Shown here: piece by piece, positions 1 through 8,517 of the stretch
Layout of the letters: the number at the start of each line of letters is the position of its first letter
How positions within the stretch are numbered: position 1 is the stretch's first letter
NCBI GenBank assembly: GCA_030141605.1
Contig: JAQGDQ010000325.1
Span: 1 to 62,000, forward strand
Direction: 5' to 3'
DNA: 62,000 bases
Source: Tubiluchus corallicola
Taxonomy: Eukaryota > Priapulida > Priapulimorpha > Priapulimorphida > Tubiluchidae
The notes under the pieces: generated by a model
Told to the model about the DNA's origin: nothing
The model's database searches: none
What the model saw: only the letters and a program-made list of their open reading frames with translations
Translations under genes and position numbers: made by a program

Positions 1-9
1 TTGGTAATG

Positions 10-520
10 CTATTTCGATAATAATCTTTTTAAACTATCGTAATCAAAATGAGTAAAGTCAAATACTGATGGGGCAAAACTTAACAATGGTTCATACAAA
101 AGAGATTGTTGTTTGCTTTCTTCTTTGATGACATTGGAAAAAGGGAATTCGTTCTAATAACAATAGAATAATACTGATTATAAAAGCAATTTTAATAACA
201 CCAAATAGCAGACCTATCAACCTATTGACAATACCCAATGCAACAGCCTTCACTACCTTGTCCAATACCTTTGCCAACAAATGTACTGCAATAACAATAG
301 CTACAAAAGTTACTACAAAGGATATGATAGAAATATATTTGGAGTCGAAATTAAAATTAGCCTGCAATAACCCAGCTGTAATTTCTGAAAAACGTATAGA
401 ACCATAAATGCCAAATAAAAGAGCAATAAGCGAAGCTACTTCTATGATAAAGCCTTTAGTAAAGCCTTTGTAAGCAAACCAAACAATAGGGATGATAAGT
501 ATAATATCTAAATAGTTCAT
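10..520 (-). CDS. CvpA family membrane protein, frameshifted near its C-terminus
   Basis: A small inner-membrane protein of the CvpA (colicin V production) family, whose role in Bacteroidota is not well defined. The N-terminal 125 residues show four hydrophobic segments and the family's conserved start (MNYLDIILIIP, then WFAYKGFTKGF). As sequenced, the frame stops at 92 with an atypical basic tail. Removing one A from the A5 run at 138-142 (T5 on the coding strand) restores a reading frame that runs to a stop at 10-12, giving a polar tail of the length expected for the family. I therefore give the gene as 10-520. The shift is either a consensus error in a homopolymer or a recent mutation. Family assignment is fairly secure; function is known only for the family. 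Confidence 0.75.
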
Positions 521-633
521 TATATTAGTATATTACTAAATTACCTGACTACAAATGTATAAATTATTCTTGAAACCTTGAAACACTGTTTTACACAGAT
601 AAAACTCTTCTTAAAATAAAAGCAAAATTTTTA

Positions 634-664
634 TTGTGATTCTTAAAAAGAGTTTGTACCTTTG
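634..664 (+). promoter_or_regulatory. Bacteroidota-type promoter of the tRNA-Met pair
   Basis: TTG at 634-636 and TAccTTTG at 657-664 are separated by 20 bases. This matches the -33/-7 consensus (TTTG, about 19 bases, TAnnTTTG) used by the primary sigma factor of Bacteroidota. The -7 box lies about 43 bp before the initiator tRNA. Confidence 0.7.
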
Positions 665-706
665 TAGCAAATTTTAAGCACCGAAAACGTTTTTTATTAG
701 ATATAT

Positions 707-721
707 CGCGGGGTGGAGCAG

Positions 722-761
<40 letters not shown>

Positions 762-778
762 GAATCCTGCCCCCGCTA
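707..778 (+). tRNA. tRNA-fMet (initiator, CAU)
   Basis: The cloverleaf folds by eye: acceptor stem GCGGGG/CCCCGC with an unpaired first position (C1 opposite U72), the hallmark of bacterial initiator tRNA. The anticodon stem carries the three G-C pairs (GGG/CCC) typical of initiators around a CUCAUAA loop, and the T arm has GGUUCGAAUCC. CCA is not encoded. It is the first gene after the promoter at 634-664 and is followed 16 bp later by another CAU tRNA. Confidence 0.92.
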
Positions 779-794
779 CTACTTTCAATAACAC

Positions 795-871
795 GGCGAG
801 GTAGCTCAGCTGGTTAGAGCGCAGGATTCATAATCCTGAGGTCGGGAGTTCAAGTCTCCCTCTCGCTACCA
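795..871 (+). tRNA. tRNA-Met (CAU, probably elongator)
   Basis: Acceptor GGCGAGG pairs with UCUCGCU (two G-U pairs at the ends), the D arm has GCUCAGCUGGUUAGAGC, the anticodon loop is UUCAUAA in a GGAU/AUCC stem, and the T arm is GGGAG-UUCAAGU-CUCCC. A CCA follows at 869-871. It lies in tandem with the initiator tRNA. A CAU anticodon could also belong to a lysidine-modified tRNA-Ile; the elongator Met call is inferred from its pairing with tRNA-fMet. Confidence 0.88.
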
Positions 872-893
872 GTTCTAATTTTTCCTCACCATT

Positions 894-1148
894 TCAATAA
901 CAATTCTTACAAGCTCTACGTCCCATATTTATTGCCTCTGTCTTAGTGAGTTTTAGCACTTTACTTTTGCAATTATTCAACCCCCTGCAATAATAACGAT
1001 GATAAGCATACGAATTTTTACTATTGCATATAAGCACCTTTTTTTCCTTTTCTTTCTCGCTTTGCTTGTCAATATTTGTCTCTGCTTGTTGAGGTATTAC
1101 AGCAATACAGCAAAACAATAAGAATAGGGTAAATAATAACTTTTTCAT
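894..1148 (-). CDS. Small secreted cysteine-rich protein
   Basis: 84 residues. A clear signal peptide (MKKLLFTLFLLFCCIAV) is followed by a short charged linker and a compact domain with the pattern VLIC-(7)-YAYHRYYCRGL-(2)-C, ending RRACKNCY. The regularly placed Cys and His residues look like a metal-binding or disulfide-stabilised knot, similar to short C-terminal modules found after nucleases and SH3-like domains in Bacteroidota. The stop lies only 24 bp from the tRNA 3' end, so the gene converges on the tRNA pair. No specific function can be assigned. Confidence 0.7.
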   Translation of the reverse strand: MKKLLFTLFLLFCCIAVIPQQAETNIDKQSEKEKEKKVLICNSKNSYAYHRYYCRGLNNCKSKVLKLTKTEAINMGRRACKNCY

Positions 1149-1183
1149 TTTTATAGATTACAAGTTTTGTTTTTTTTATACTC

Positions 1184-1906
1184 TTAACTTTCATACACTT
1201 CTTTCAAAACTTCATAAGTTTTTAGTTCTTGATTAATTTCTTGGTGTGTATAATAGTAGTCAACAATTGTTTGCAACAAACTTTGACGCAATGTTTTGTG
1301 GATACTTACTTTAGCTACTTGCGAAATAGGAGTGCATAACAACTGACTAAAAATTTGGCTTAGCTCTTTCGATATGCAAGTAGCCTCTTCCACAGTTTGA
1401 TACTGTCCTGCCTGCAAATCAAAATAAAGGCAACTTTCAGAATAATTATTTTGAGGGAAAAAACCAAGATACTTGGTTAAATGTATTAAAAACAACAGAT
1501 GAAAATTTTCATAACTCTCAACAAGTTGGTCGTACAGGTAAAGTGCAGTATATAAATACTCGAACAATACAGGATTGGCTTCTTCTTCCTTCAAGGTTTT
1601 ATATAATATCTCAGCAAGAAATATAAGCGTAGTTTGCTTGTGTATATTAATAGGTATAGTTTGATAAGGCTTTTGTATTTTTAACTCCCTCACCTTTTGA
1701 AAGTTTCTTTTAGGGATGTGAGTAGCCTCTATCTCCAACACATTGAGTGGCTGTATTAAATTACGTTTAGTATTACTTTTCTTTCTGTGCCCTCCTTTGA
1801 TGATATAGGTCTGTATCCCATACTTTTCGGTATAGATATGAGTAATAATATCGTGGTCTAAATATTTTAGCACGTTAATTACTATGGCTCTACTGGAGTA
1901 TAACAT
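1184..1906 (-). CDS. recO: DNA repair protein RecO
   Basis: 240 residues, the usual length for Bacteroidota RecO. The N-terminal OB fold begins with MLYSSRAIVINVLKY and contains the TYIIKGG loop; a helical C-terminal domain follows (around residues 80-235), including LFLIHLTKYLGFFPQ. RecO binds single-stranded DNA and SSB and, with RecR, loads RecA at gaps in the RecF pathway. Two cysteines near residue 160 and 178 are not arranged as the zinc site of some family members. The upstream gene on the same strand is mntA-like at 2039, separated by 132 bp, so a separate promoter is likely. Confidence 0.9.
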   Translation of the reverse strand: MLYSSRAIVINVLKYLDHDIITHIYTEKYGIQTYIIKGGHRKKSNTKRNLIQPLNVLEIEATHIPKRNFQKVRELKIQKPYQTIPINIHKQTTLIFLAEILYKTLKEEEANPVLFEYLYTALYLYDQLVESYENFHLLFLIHLTKYLGFFPQNNYSESCLYFDLQAGQYQTVEEATCISKELSQIFSQLLCTPISQVAKVSIHKTLRQSLLQTIVDYYYTHQEINQELKTYEVLKEVYES

Positions 1907-2038
1907 TGTTTACTTATTGTAGTAATGTAATAGATTTAATAGATTTTTTTTCTTTATGTGCTTTATATCTTTTTCTTAATGTTTACAGTAAGTTAAATAA
2001 TCGCAAGAAGGCTAAGAAAAATACCTTATCCTCACTCC

Positions 2039-2353
2039 TCATTTTCTCTCATAAAAGACTTTACCGTTCTCATCTATATGTTCTTTCAAAGCAATATTGT
2101 TTATTTTTTGATAATCTACCAAATCTATTTTATACAATAAATCTAAATCATCCAAATCATCTAAAACAGAAAGATAATCATCATAAGTTAAACAATGGGT
2201 AGTAAGTGCTAAATCAATATCCGACCCTGTATGATAATTTCCCATTACTCTACTGCCAAACAAAACAACCTTGTTTATACGTGTGTGTTTTTGAAACACA
2301 CTTTTAATTAAAAATATTACTTCCTCTGACAGTCCAAATTGTGAATTATTCAT
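2039..2353 (-). CDS. MNT-type nucleotidyltransferase (antitoxin of a HEPN/MNT pair)
   Basis: 104 residues with a minimal nucleotidyltransferase fold. The signature GSR-(3)-G-(4)-GSDIDLAL (residues about 33-50) gives the Gly-Ser and the two catalytic aspartates, and a third acidic residue lies in the KIDLVDY strand. In the MntA/HepT systems studied, this enzyme adds AMP to the HEPN partner and silences it. Its start overlaps the end of the upstream HEPN gene by 8 bp, so the two are translationally coupled. Whether it works as a toxin-antitoxin pair here is inferred from family and context. Confidence 0.82.
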   Translation of the reverse strand: MNNSQFGLSEEVIFLIKSVFQKHTRINKVVLFGSRVMGNYHTGSDIDLALTTHCLTYDDYLSVLDDLDDLDLLYKIDLVDYQKINNIALKEHIDENGKVFYERK

Positions 2354-2858
2354 TAGTATTCTCTTCCTTTATCAACCTATCATACAGCTCTTGCATTGTA
2401 GGGAAAAAACTTGCAGCAATTTCTTCAATGATTTCGTCAGCCGTTTCTTGATTGTAAGTATGAGAAGTTAAATTCCTTGAATGCACCATATCCCGCCATA
2501 TATCGTGATTTTTTATATAACCAAACTCTAAGGCCTTCTTCAAAACATCTTTAGAGCCCACAAGTTGCTCTTTTAGCACGCCTTTCCAAATGAAGAAGTC
2601 TCGCAAAGTTTGAACAAACAACTCATAACTATATTCAAAACGTTTTACCAGACCCTCCGCTTGAAGTTCTAAGTTAGTCAGCTCCTCACTAATTTCTACC
2701 CTCTCATTTTCAATAAAAGCCTCTTCTTCCTTTTTTTCTAACCTTTCTCTTTCACTTATATAATCTTTGAAATCAAAATGCTGTAACACATCTTCCAACT
2801 TACCAAAAGCCTTCTTTAAATTACCCAGCCGCTGTATCCACCTTATATTTTTATTCAT
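2346..2858 (-). CDS. HEPN-domain protein of the HI0074 (nucleotidyltransferase substrate-binding) family
   Basis: 170 residues, all helical. The conserved HI0074-like segment covers residues about 75-165 (a region around YELFVQTLRDFF to the C-terminus), and an RNLTSH stretch supplies the R-x4-H motif of HEPN ribonucleases. An extra acidic, coiled-coil-prone region (residues about 35-70, rich in E and R) extends the N-terminus beyond the usual size of about 130-140 residues. It lies directly upstream of, and overlaps, the MNT nucleotidyltransferase, as in known pairs where the HEPN member is an RNase toxin. Toxicity is inferred. Confidence 0.78.
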   Translation of the reverse strand: MNKNIRWIQRLGNLKKAFGKLEDVLQHFDFKDYISERERLEKKEEEAFIENERVEISEELTNLELQAEGLVKRFEYSYELFVQTLRDFFIWKGVLKEQLVGSKDVLKKALEFGYIKNHDIWRDMVHSRNLTSHTYNQETADEIIEEIAASFFPTMQELYDRLIKEENTNE

Positions 2859-2974
2859 AGAAACATTATTACCTTATACTTGTATAAAAGGATTTTTAAA
2901 AATCAAATATATTAAAATATTATGTAATAACGCTTTCTATCTTTTAGTATTTACCTCTAAGTAAGACAGTGGTT

Positions 2975-3736
2975 TTATGCTTTAATTTCTACCCTTCTCA
3001 AAAATTCGGACAAAACAATAGCAAAAGCCGTAGACACATTAAGAGATTCACTTACTTTACAAGGGTTGAAACTTGGAATGTGTATCATTTGTGTTATTAG
3101 TTTTCCTAAGTTATCTCTTATCCCCTTGCCTTCATTTCCTAAAATGATAAATCCTTTTCTTTTCAAAGAGGCTTGGTATATGTTTTCGCCTTTCATAAAA
3201 GTGCCGTATATAGGAAATTCTTTATCCTGATATTTTTTTATTAGTTTCTCTAAGTCAGTATAATACACTCGCACAGAAGCAATAGCCCCCATAGTGGCCT
3301 GAACAACCTTAGGGTTAAAAATATCCACCGTATCTGTGGTGCAAAAAACGTTTTTCACCCCATACCAATCCGCTAAACGAACAATAGCTCCTAAGTTGCC
3401 GGGGTCTTGCACTCCATCTATTAATATAGACAAAGAAGACTTCATCTCTTGTTCGTTTTCCTTTATTTGAGGGATTTTGAATATTCCTATTACATCAGGC
3501 GGAGTTTTCAACTGGCTTATCTTTTTCATTTCATTCTCTGTTATCACATACTTTTCACAGCACAGGTCATCCCCTGCTGACCATCTATGATTATGGTAAA
3601 TTCTCTCTACCTCAACCTGAGACTGTAACAATGCCTTTACTATCTTATTTCCCTCTGCAAAAAATAAGTCCTTTTGTTTCCTATATTTTTTTAGTTTTAA
3701 CGAATTGATTAATCTAATTTCTTGTTTGCTTAACAT
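2975..3736 (-). CDS. TrmH/SpoU-family RNA 2'-O-methyltransferase
   Basis: 253 residues. An N-terminal substrate-binding domain (KYRKQKDLFFAEGNKIV) precedes the SPOUT trefoil-knot domain with its three motifs: DGVQDPGNLGAIVRLADWYG, then FIILGNEGKGI, then ESLNVSTAFAIVLSEF near the C-terminus. Members methylate 2'-OH of a tRNA or 23S rRNA nucleotide using S-adenosylmethionine; the exact target cannot be told from sequence. It is divergent from tamL, an arrangement I recall as common in Bacteroidota, with a 213-bp shared upstream region. Confidence 0.88.
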   Translation of the reverse strand: MLSKQEIRLINSLKLKKYRKQKDLFFAEGNKIVKALLQSQVEVERIYHNHRWSAGDDLCCEKYVITENEMKKISQLKTPPDVIGIFKIPQIKENEQEMKSSLSILIDGVQDPGNLGAIVRLADWYGVKNVFCTTDTVDIFNPKVVQATMGAIASVRVYYTDLEKLIKKYQDKEFPIYGTFMKGENIYQASLKRKGFIILGNEGKGIRDNLGKLITQMIHIPSFNPCKVSESLNVSTAFAIVLSEFLRRVEIKA

Positions 3737-3909
3737 ATTTTGATATATTATAATGTTTTTTGTAGAGAGAGTTTCTGCCTATCTCTGCAAACATTAAGTT
3801 TTAAGCCTGCTATAAAAAAGCATAAGGTTTATTATTTTACTTCCTACGGATAAATAATAGACTAAAACTATAATTCATTTTTAGTCCCTAAATTTCAAGC
3901 TAATTTTAT

Positions 3910-3917
3910 TATATTTG
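3910..3917 (+). promoter_or_regulatory. Putative -7 box for tamL
   Basis: TATATTTG fits the Bacteroidota TAnnTTTG element, 33 bp before the tamL start. No good TTTG is visible about 19 bases upstream, so the call is tentative. Confidence 0.4.
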
Positions 3918-3949
3918 TGCAGTAAAAATAACATAAAAAGACACATTAG

Positions 3950-6310
3950 TTGTTGGCAAATTCATTTCTCACTAACAAAAATATAGTCAAAGTTCTATTT
4001 TTATTATTTATATCAGGAAGTATATTGTCTTGTAGAACAAGTAAATACGTACCTGAAAAAGAATATCTACTAAACAAAGTAAAAATAAAAACAACAGACG
4101 AAGGAGAAGTTTCTAAAAAAGACCTAAAACCTTATATAAAGCAAACTTCTAATGTTAAAATATTAGCTCTTTTCAAATTCAACCTTAGCTTATACAACCT
4201 ATCTGGTAAGGATGGAGAAAAAGGTATCAACAAATTTTTCAGAAAAATAGGAGAACCTCCCGTTGTTTATGATGAAACTCTTGTAGGGAAAACCACAGAG
4301 CAATTTAAAGTATATATGAACAATAGAGGATATTTCGATTCTCAAGTTATTAGCTCCGTAACATACAAACATAAAAAAAGAAAAATAAACGTCAATTACA
4401 CTGTAAAAACCAATAAACCTTATAAAATAAGCAATATTAAGTACGCTATTGAAGATAATAGGCTTGAAGAAATAGTCTTTTCAGACACCTCAAGACTTGT
4501 ACAAATGGGTGATATTTTCAACACTTATGAGCTAGACAATGAAAGAGCTAGGATAACTGACCTAATTAATAACAAAGGTTTCCAAAAATTTCAAAAACAA
4601 TATATAGATTTTCTCGCAGATAGCTCAGCCAAGAGTAAAACTATAGATATTGTTATCAGTATCAATGACATTGTAAAAACAAACGAAGAAGGAGAAGAAA
4701 CAAGCCACAAACATACGAAATATAAGCTCAACAATATTTATTATTTTCCCATTAAAGGAAATCTCTTACGAATTAAAGACAATATGGCTCATAAATTAGA
4801 TACTCTAATTTTTTCAGACCAATACTTTATCTTCGATGAGAAACTACATATAAAACCTCATACCTTAGCAAGCAAAAACTTGCTGTATAAAGGGGAGTGG
4901 TTTGACAATGAAAAAGTAATGAAAACCAAACAGAACTTTTTCTCCCTTGGACAATATAAATTTGTAGGATTCGATTTTAAAGATGTTAGTGCGAAACCAA
5001 ATGATACAACGGGACTTTTAGATGTAGAAATAAAATTAGAACCCCTCAAAAAACAATCTTATACTTTCGAAATAGAAGGCACTAACAGATCGGGCAATTT
5101 TGGAGGAGCTTTAGGACTTATGTATCAGCATTTGAATCTATTTAAAGGAGCAGAATCTTTGAATTTCAACATTAGAGGTAGTTTAGAATCTCAAACCAAA
5201 AGCCAATATGAACAATCTAATATTGTAGAAATTAGCACATCCATAGGTATTACCTTCCCTCGCTTATTATTTTTAAAATTTACCGAAGAAAAGCTAATGA
5301 AAAGGTTTTCTCCCAAAACAATTATTTCTACCTCTTATAGTTATCAAGACCGCCCTGACTATGTAAGAACTATCTCCAACATTTCTATCAAATACCAATG
5401 GCAAAATCAAAAGTATTTAACGCACACATTGTCTCTTTTTAATTTCAACTATATTTATGTACCCTTCTTAGACTCTGTTTTTCTGGCTTCTATCAAGAAT
5501 ACTTATTTAGAAACCAGTTACGAATCTCACTTAACTTCTTCTAGTGGTTATACTGCTATATATAACAATTCTGGTAAAAGAAATAATAGCTCCCAATACC
5601 TAAAATACAATATACAGATAGCAGGGAATTTTTTATCCCTTGCCAATAATACTCTAAAAATTCCTAAGAAAACTGCAACTGATCCCACTGACTCAACAAA
5701 GCAAGAACAGTTTTATACCTTTATCAATCAAAGATTTGCACAATTTGTAAAATCAGATATCGAATTTGTATATAAAAAACGGATAGACGAAAAAAACACC
5801 TTTGTATTTAGAATATTTGGTGGAGCTGCCTACCCTTATGGCAACCTGAAAGCTGTGCCTTTCGAAGAACGCTACTACTCAGGTGGAACAAACGGTATAA
5901 GGGCGTGGAGTGTGCGTTCACTTGGTCCTGGTTCTTCCAAAATAGAAGAGATTCTTAGGTTTCCGAATATCACTGCGGACATAAAACTGGAGGCAAACTT
6001 AGAATATCGTTACAAACTCTTCTCAATAGTAGAGGGAGCTCTCTTTTTGGATGCTGGTAATATATGGGACATCAGGATTAACAACGAAAACCCAGAAGGA
6101 CTATTTAGAGCCAATAAATTTTACAAGGAAATAGCCTTAGGCACAGGAGCAGGTATTAGGTTTGTGTTTCCCTTTTTTCTCTTACGTTTCGACTTTGGCG
6201 TAAAACTAATAGACCCCACAGAAGAAGAAGGCGAAAGATTTATTCCTACCCATAGAGGATTTGAAAAAGACGATTGGACTTTCAACTTTGCTATTGGTTA
6301 CCCATTTTAA
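3950..6310 (+). CDS. tamL: TamL, BamA/TamA-family outer-membrane lipoprotein
   Basis: 786 residues. The N-terminus has a lipoprotein signal ending ISGSILSC, so the mature protein is lipid-anchored; this lipid anchor distinguishes TamL of Bacteroidota from BamA. POTRA-like segments occupy roughly residues 30-370, and a 16-strand barrel of the Omp85 type fills the rest, with the conserved YSGGTNGIRAWSVRSLGPGS segment (the RGF-like loop region) and a C-terminal strand ending FNFAIGYPF. It is expected to help fold or export outer-membrane and surface proteins with TamB. A stop codon (TAG) immediately precedes the first codon, so translation must begin at one of two adjacent TTG codons, at 3950 or 3953; no ATG or GTG is available before the signal peptide. 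Confidence 0.88.
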   Translation: MLANSFLTNKNIVKVLFLLFISGSILSCRTSKYVPEKEYLLNKVKIKTTDEGEVSKKDLKPYIKQTSNVKILALFKFNLSLYNLSGKDGEKGINKFFRKIGEPPVVYDETLVGKTTEQFKVYMNNRGYFDSQVISSVTYKHKKRKINVNYTVKTNKPYKISNIKYAIEDNRLEEIVFSDTSRLVQMGDIFNTYELDNERARITDLINNKGFQKFQKQYIDFLADSSAKSKTIDIVISINDIVKTNEEGEETSHKHTKYKLNNIYYFPIKGNLLRIKDNMAHKLDTLIFSDQYFIFDEKLHIKPHTLASKNLLYKGEWFDNEKVMKTKQNFFSLGQYKFVGFDFKDVSAKPNDTTGLLDVEIKLEPLKKQSYTFEIEGTNRSGNFGGALGLMYQHLNLFKGAESLNFNIRGSLESQTKSQYEQSNIVEISTSIGITFPRLLFLKFTEEKLMKRFSPKTIISTSYSYQDRPDYVRTISNISIKYQWQNQKYLTHTLSLFNFNYIYVPFLDSVFLASIKNTYLETSYESHLTSSSGYTAIYNNSGKRNNSSQYLKYNIQIAGNFLSLANNTLKIPKKTATDPTDSTKQEQFYTFINQRFAQFVKSDIEFVYKKRIDEKNTFVFRIFGGAAYPYGNLKAVPFEERYYSGGTNGIRAWSVRSLGPGSSKIEEILRFPNITADIKLEANLEYRYKLFSIVEGALFLDAGNIWDIRINNENPEGLFRANKFYKEIALGTGAGIRFVFPFFLLRFDFGVKLIDPTEEEGERFIPTHRGFEKDDWTFNFAIGYPF

Positions 6311-6482
6311 AATTTACAGAGATAACACACAGTTCTCAACTTTAACATAAAAGTTTATAGATTTTAGAGAACTATTTTAAGAGTTTAAAAATAGAGGCAC
6401 AACGGCTATAAATGTAAAGGGTGTTTTCTTGTCCCTACCCACTCAAATTGCAGTTAAAAACAACAGTAGTTTTGTAGTTTTT

Positions 6483-7220
6483 CTACTTATTATTCCATAT
6501 TTCCCAAGCCTTTTCAGCTTGATAGACTAACATTTTATAACCATTAGATATGGCAGCATTTTGCTGTTCTCCTTTGGCAAGAAAAATTGTTTTTGCAGGA
6601 TTATACACAAGGTCAAACAAGTAATGTTTATTAGTAAGATATTGGTAAGGTATATTAGGATAAGTTTCTTCTTTGGGATAAGTGCCAAGTGGCGTAGCAT
6701 TGATAATAAGAGTATGAGTATCTATAATTGTTTTATCTATGTCTTCATAGCCCATAATATTACTTGCCTTAGGAGGAATATCTACAAATCGGAAACTAAT
6801 ACCCAGTTTTTTTAGAACATAAGAAATTGCCTTAGAAGCCCCTCCCGTACCAAGTATAAGTGCTTGCTTATGATGGGTTTGTAGTTTTTTTTGTAAGGCT
6901 TTTTGAAATCCATAAGCATCAGAGTTATACCCTTTTAACTTCCCATTGTTTATTTTTTTTATCACATTAACAGCCTTTATATCTTGAGCTGTTTTGTCCA
7001 ATTCGTCCAAAAGAGGTATTACAGCCTCTTTGTGTGGTATGGTTACGGTTACTCCTTGTATATCTTTATCTTGCTCTATTATTTGCAGTAATTTTTCTGC
7101 TTTATCTATTTCAAAATTTTCAAAATTAGCCTTTATGTTTTCATTCTTAAATTTCTCGTTAAAATACTTTTTTGAAAAAGAGTGAGTGAGGGGATATCCA
7201 ATAAGTCCGTATTGTTTCAT
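6483..7220 (-). CDS. aroE: Shikimate dehydrogenase
   Basis: 245 residues, typical of short Bacteroidota AroE. It reduces 3-dehydroshikimate to shikimate with NADPH in aromatic amino-acid synthesis. Visible landmarks are the N-terminal GYPLTHSFSKKYFNEKF substrate loop (Ser residues binding shikimate), GVTVTIPHKEAV with the catalytic Lys64, the YNSDAYGF segment with Asp101, and the dinucleotide loop GTGGASK at about residues 124-130. The ATGA overlap at 7217-7220 couples it to the membrane protein gene upstream, suggesting a two-gene operon. Confidence 0.93.
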   Translation of the reverse strand: MKQYGLIGYPLTHSFSKKYFNEKFKNENIKANFENFEIDKAEKLLQIIEQDKDIQGVTVTIPHKEAVIPLLDELDKTAQDIKAVNVIKKINNGKLKGYNSDAYGFQKALQKKLQTHHKQALILGTGGASKAISYVLKKLGISFRFVDIPPKASNIMGYEDIDKTIIDTHTLIINATPLGTYPKEETYPNIPYQYLTNKHYLFDLVYNPAKTIFLAKGEQQNAAISNGYKMLVYQAEKAWEIWNNK

Positions 7221-7582
7221 CGTGTATTGTCATATTTTAGTGAAAGCAAACTAAATATCATACTCAGCACAACAATACCTATAAAAACCAATACAAGTGT
7301 TTCGCTATGTACGGAATATGTGTAGGCCATTCCTGAAACAAGGATAACCTGTGCAATAAGTGTTTGCCTGACAAATGTTTTATGATCATCAGGTAGTGTT
7401 TGTAAAACAATCATCAACAAACTCAGCAGCAATACACCCACCAGCCTAACATACTGAGAATTTTCAAGAAGAGGCTTGTATTCGGCAAGAAATATCGTTA
7501 ATCCTGTACTAGGGAAAAATGTAAAAAGAATACCTATCACAAGAAGATAAATGAATAAATAATATCTGGCTATGTTTTTCAT
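7217..7582 (-). CDS. Small four-helix membrane protein
   Basis: 121 residues with four hydrophobic helices (about 5-24, 43-60, 73-90 and 95-113) and short polar loops, ending KYDNTR. It resembles uncharacterised short membrane proteins found next to aroE in Flavobacteriia. It overlaps aroE by 4 bp. No catalytic motif is visible and I cannot name a function. Confidence 0.6.
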   Translation of the reverse strand: MKNIARYYLFIYLLVIGILFTFFPSTGLTIFLAEYKPLLENSQYVRLVGVLLLSLLMIVLQTLPDDHKTFVRQTLIAQVILVSGMAYTYSVHSETLVLVFIGIVVLSMIFSLLSLKYDNTR

Positions 7583-7655
7583 AGTTGATGAAGGTATTAG
7601 TAGTATGGTTTTATAAAATTAAAATATTAGTCTTCTTTCAGTAAAAAGCAATTAT

Positions 7656-7875
7656 TAAATTTATGCAATGTATAGCCAAAAGGGAGTAAATAAATTAAAC
7701 TAACTTTCTTTATTGTTCAAAAATAATAATTTTTCTCTATAATTTAAAATCATACAGTCGCAAAGCAAAGTCTTCTACACATCCTATTTTATTGTAAGTG
7801 ACAAAACCATTAAGTATATCTATCTATATATTGAAGTAATATTTCATCACACAACTCAAAAACATAGAGTTTCTT
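7656..7875 (-). repeat. Left arm of a diverged inverted repeat bracketing the glycan-utilisation island
   Basis: Read on the minus strand, this segment matches 32,767-32,981 on the plus strand over about 215 bp with scattered substitutions and small indels (my estimate is about 85% identity). Shared landmarks include AAGAAACTCTATGTTTTTG at the inner side and a TTTGGCTATACATTGCATAAATTT-like stretch at the outer side. This arm contains a 4-bp duplication (GATA) relative to the right arm, which truncates the reading frame of the gene at 7810. A third, short copy of the outer motif lies at about 8,381-8,415. Confidence 0.7.
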
Positions 7876-8088
7876 ACCATCTACAATAAATACAAAATCA
7901 TTGTTTACAAACCAGTTGTAAAACTTCTTTTTGTCTTCTTTGGCAAATTTTTCTAACAAATCTAATAACTCAATACATTTAATAATTGTAGGATGTAACA
8001 TAAAATAGGCGTATAACTGTAACTTATCTGCCTTAAAGGTACTGGTATACCTACGACACAAGATAAGCAGAGTATACGCCATACTCAA
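7810..8088 (-). pseudogene. Truncated small gene of unknown function (left copy)
   Basis: 92 codons. The C-terminal part (GKKLYVFELCDEILLQYID) matches the start of the short frame at 32,755-32,937 (KKLYVFGLGDEILPQYID). Here a 4-bp duplication shifts the frame just after QYID and gives an immediate stop (RYT), while homologous coding sequence continues downstream out of frame to about 7,700. The right copy has the intact second half but lacks the first half. Both look like remains of one gene family. No known domain is recognised. Confidence 0.5.
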
Positions 8089-8498
8089 TACCCCGTGTCG
8101 TCTTTTATTTACCAGTTTTTTTAAGACGGGATAATTAAGATACTATAATATCTAACTAAATATTTTAAGTTTCAAACATAATAACTTTTGTTATTTAATC
8201 TTTATAATCTTTGTCTTCAAAGTCATAAGAAATAGATAAGTTTTTATTAATTTGGAAATTCTTGTAGATTTGTATTATATTCATAAGTTCGTTATTTGTA
8301 GTTAAACATTTATTTGTTTTATTGACCCTACAAATATACGGGCTTGTTTTTTTATAAAGTAAGAAGGATCATAATTATTTTACTACCTTTTGCCTGTACA
8401 TTGCCTAAATTATATGATGAAAGCTGTAGGCTCAAAAAATGAGTTAAGCATATATGTACTATGTACTACCAACCTTATGCGTATTTTAAAAGCTCAAT
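8089..8498. other. Intergenic region with a fragment of the flanking repeat
   Basis: No open frame of note. Bases 8,381-8,415 repeat the outer motif of the 215-bp inverted repeat (a TTACTACCTTTTGcCT stretch followed by ACATTGC), in the same orientation as the right arm. The rest is AT-rich with no recognised gene. Confidence 0.5.
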
Positions 8499-8517
8499 AA
8501 GAACTTTTTAAGTTCTT
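8499..8517 (-). terminator. Weak hairpin at the end of the glycan operon
   Basis: AAGAACTT and AAGTTCTT face each other across a short loop and overlap the stop of the last sulfatase. The stem is AT-rich and no strong U tract follows on the minus strand, so this is only a possible terminator of the long operon. Confidence 0.25.
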
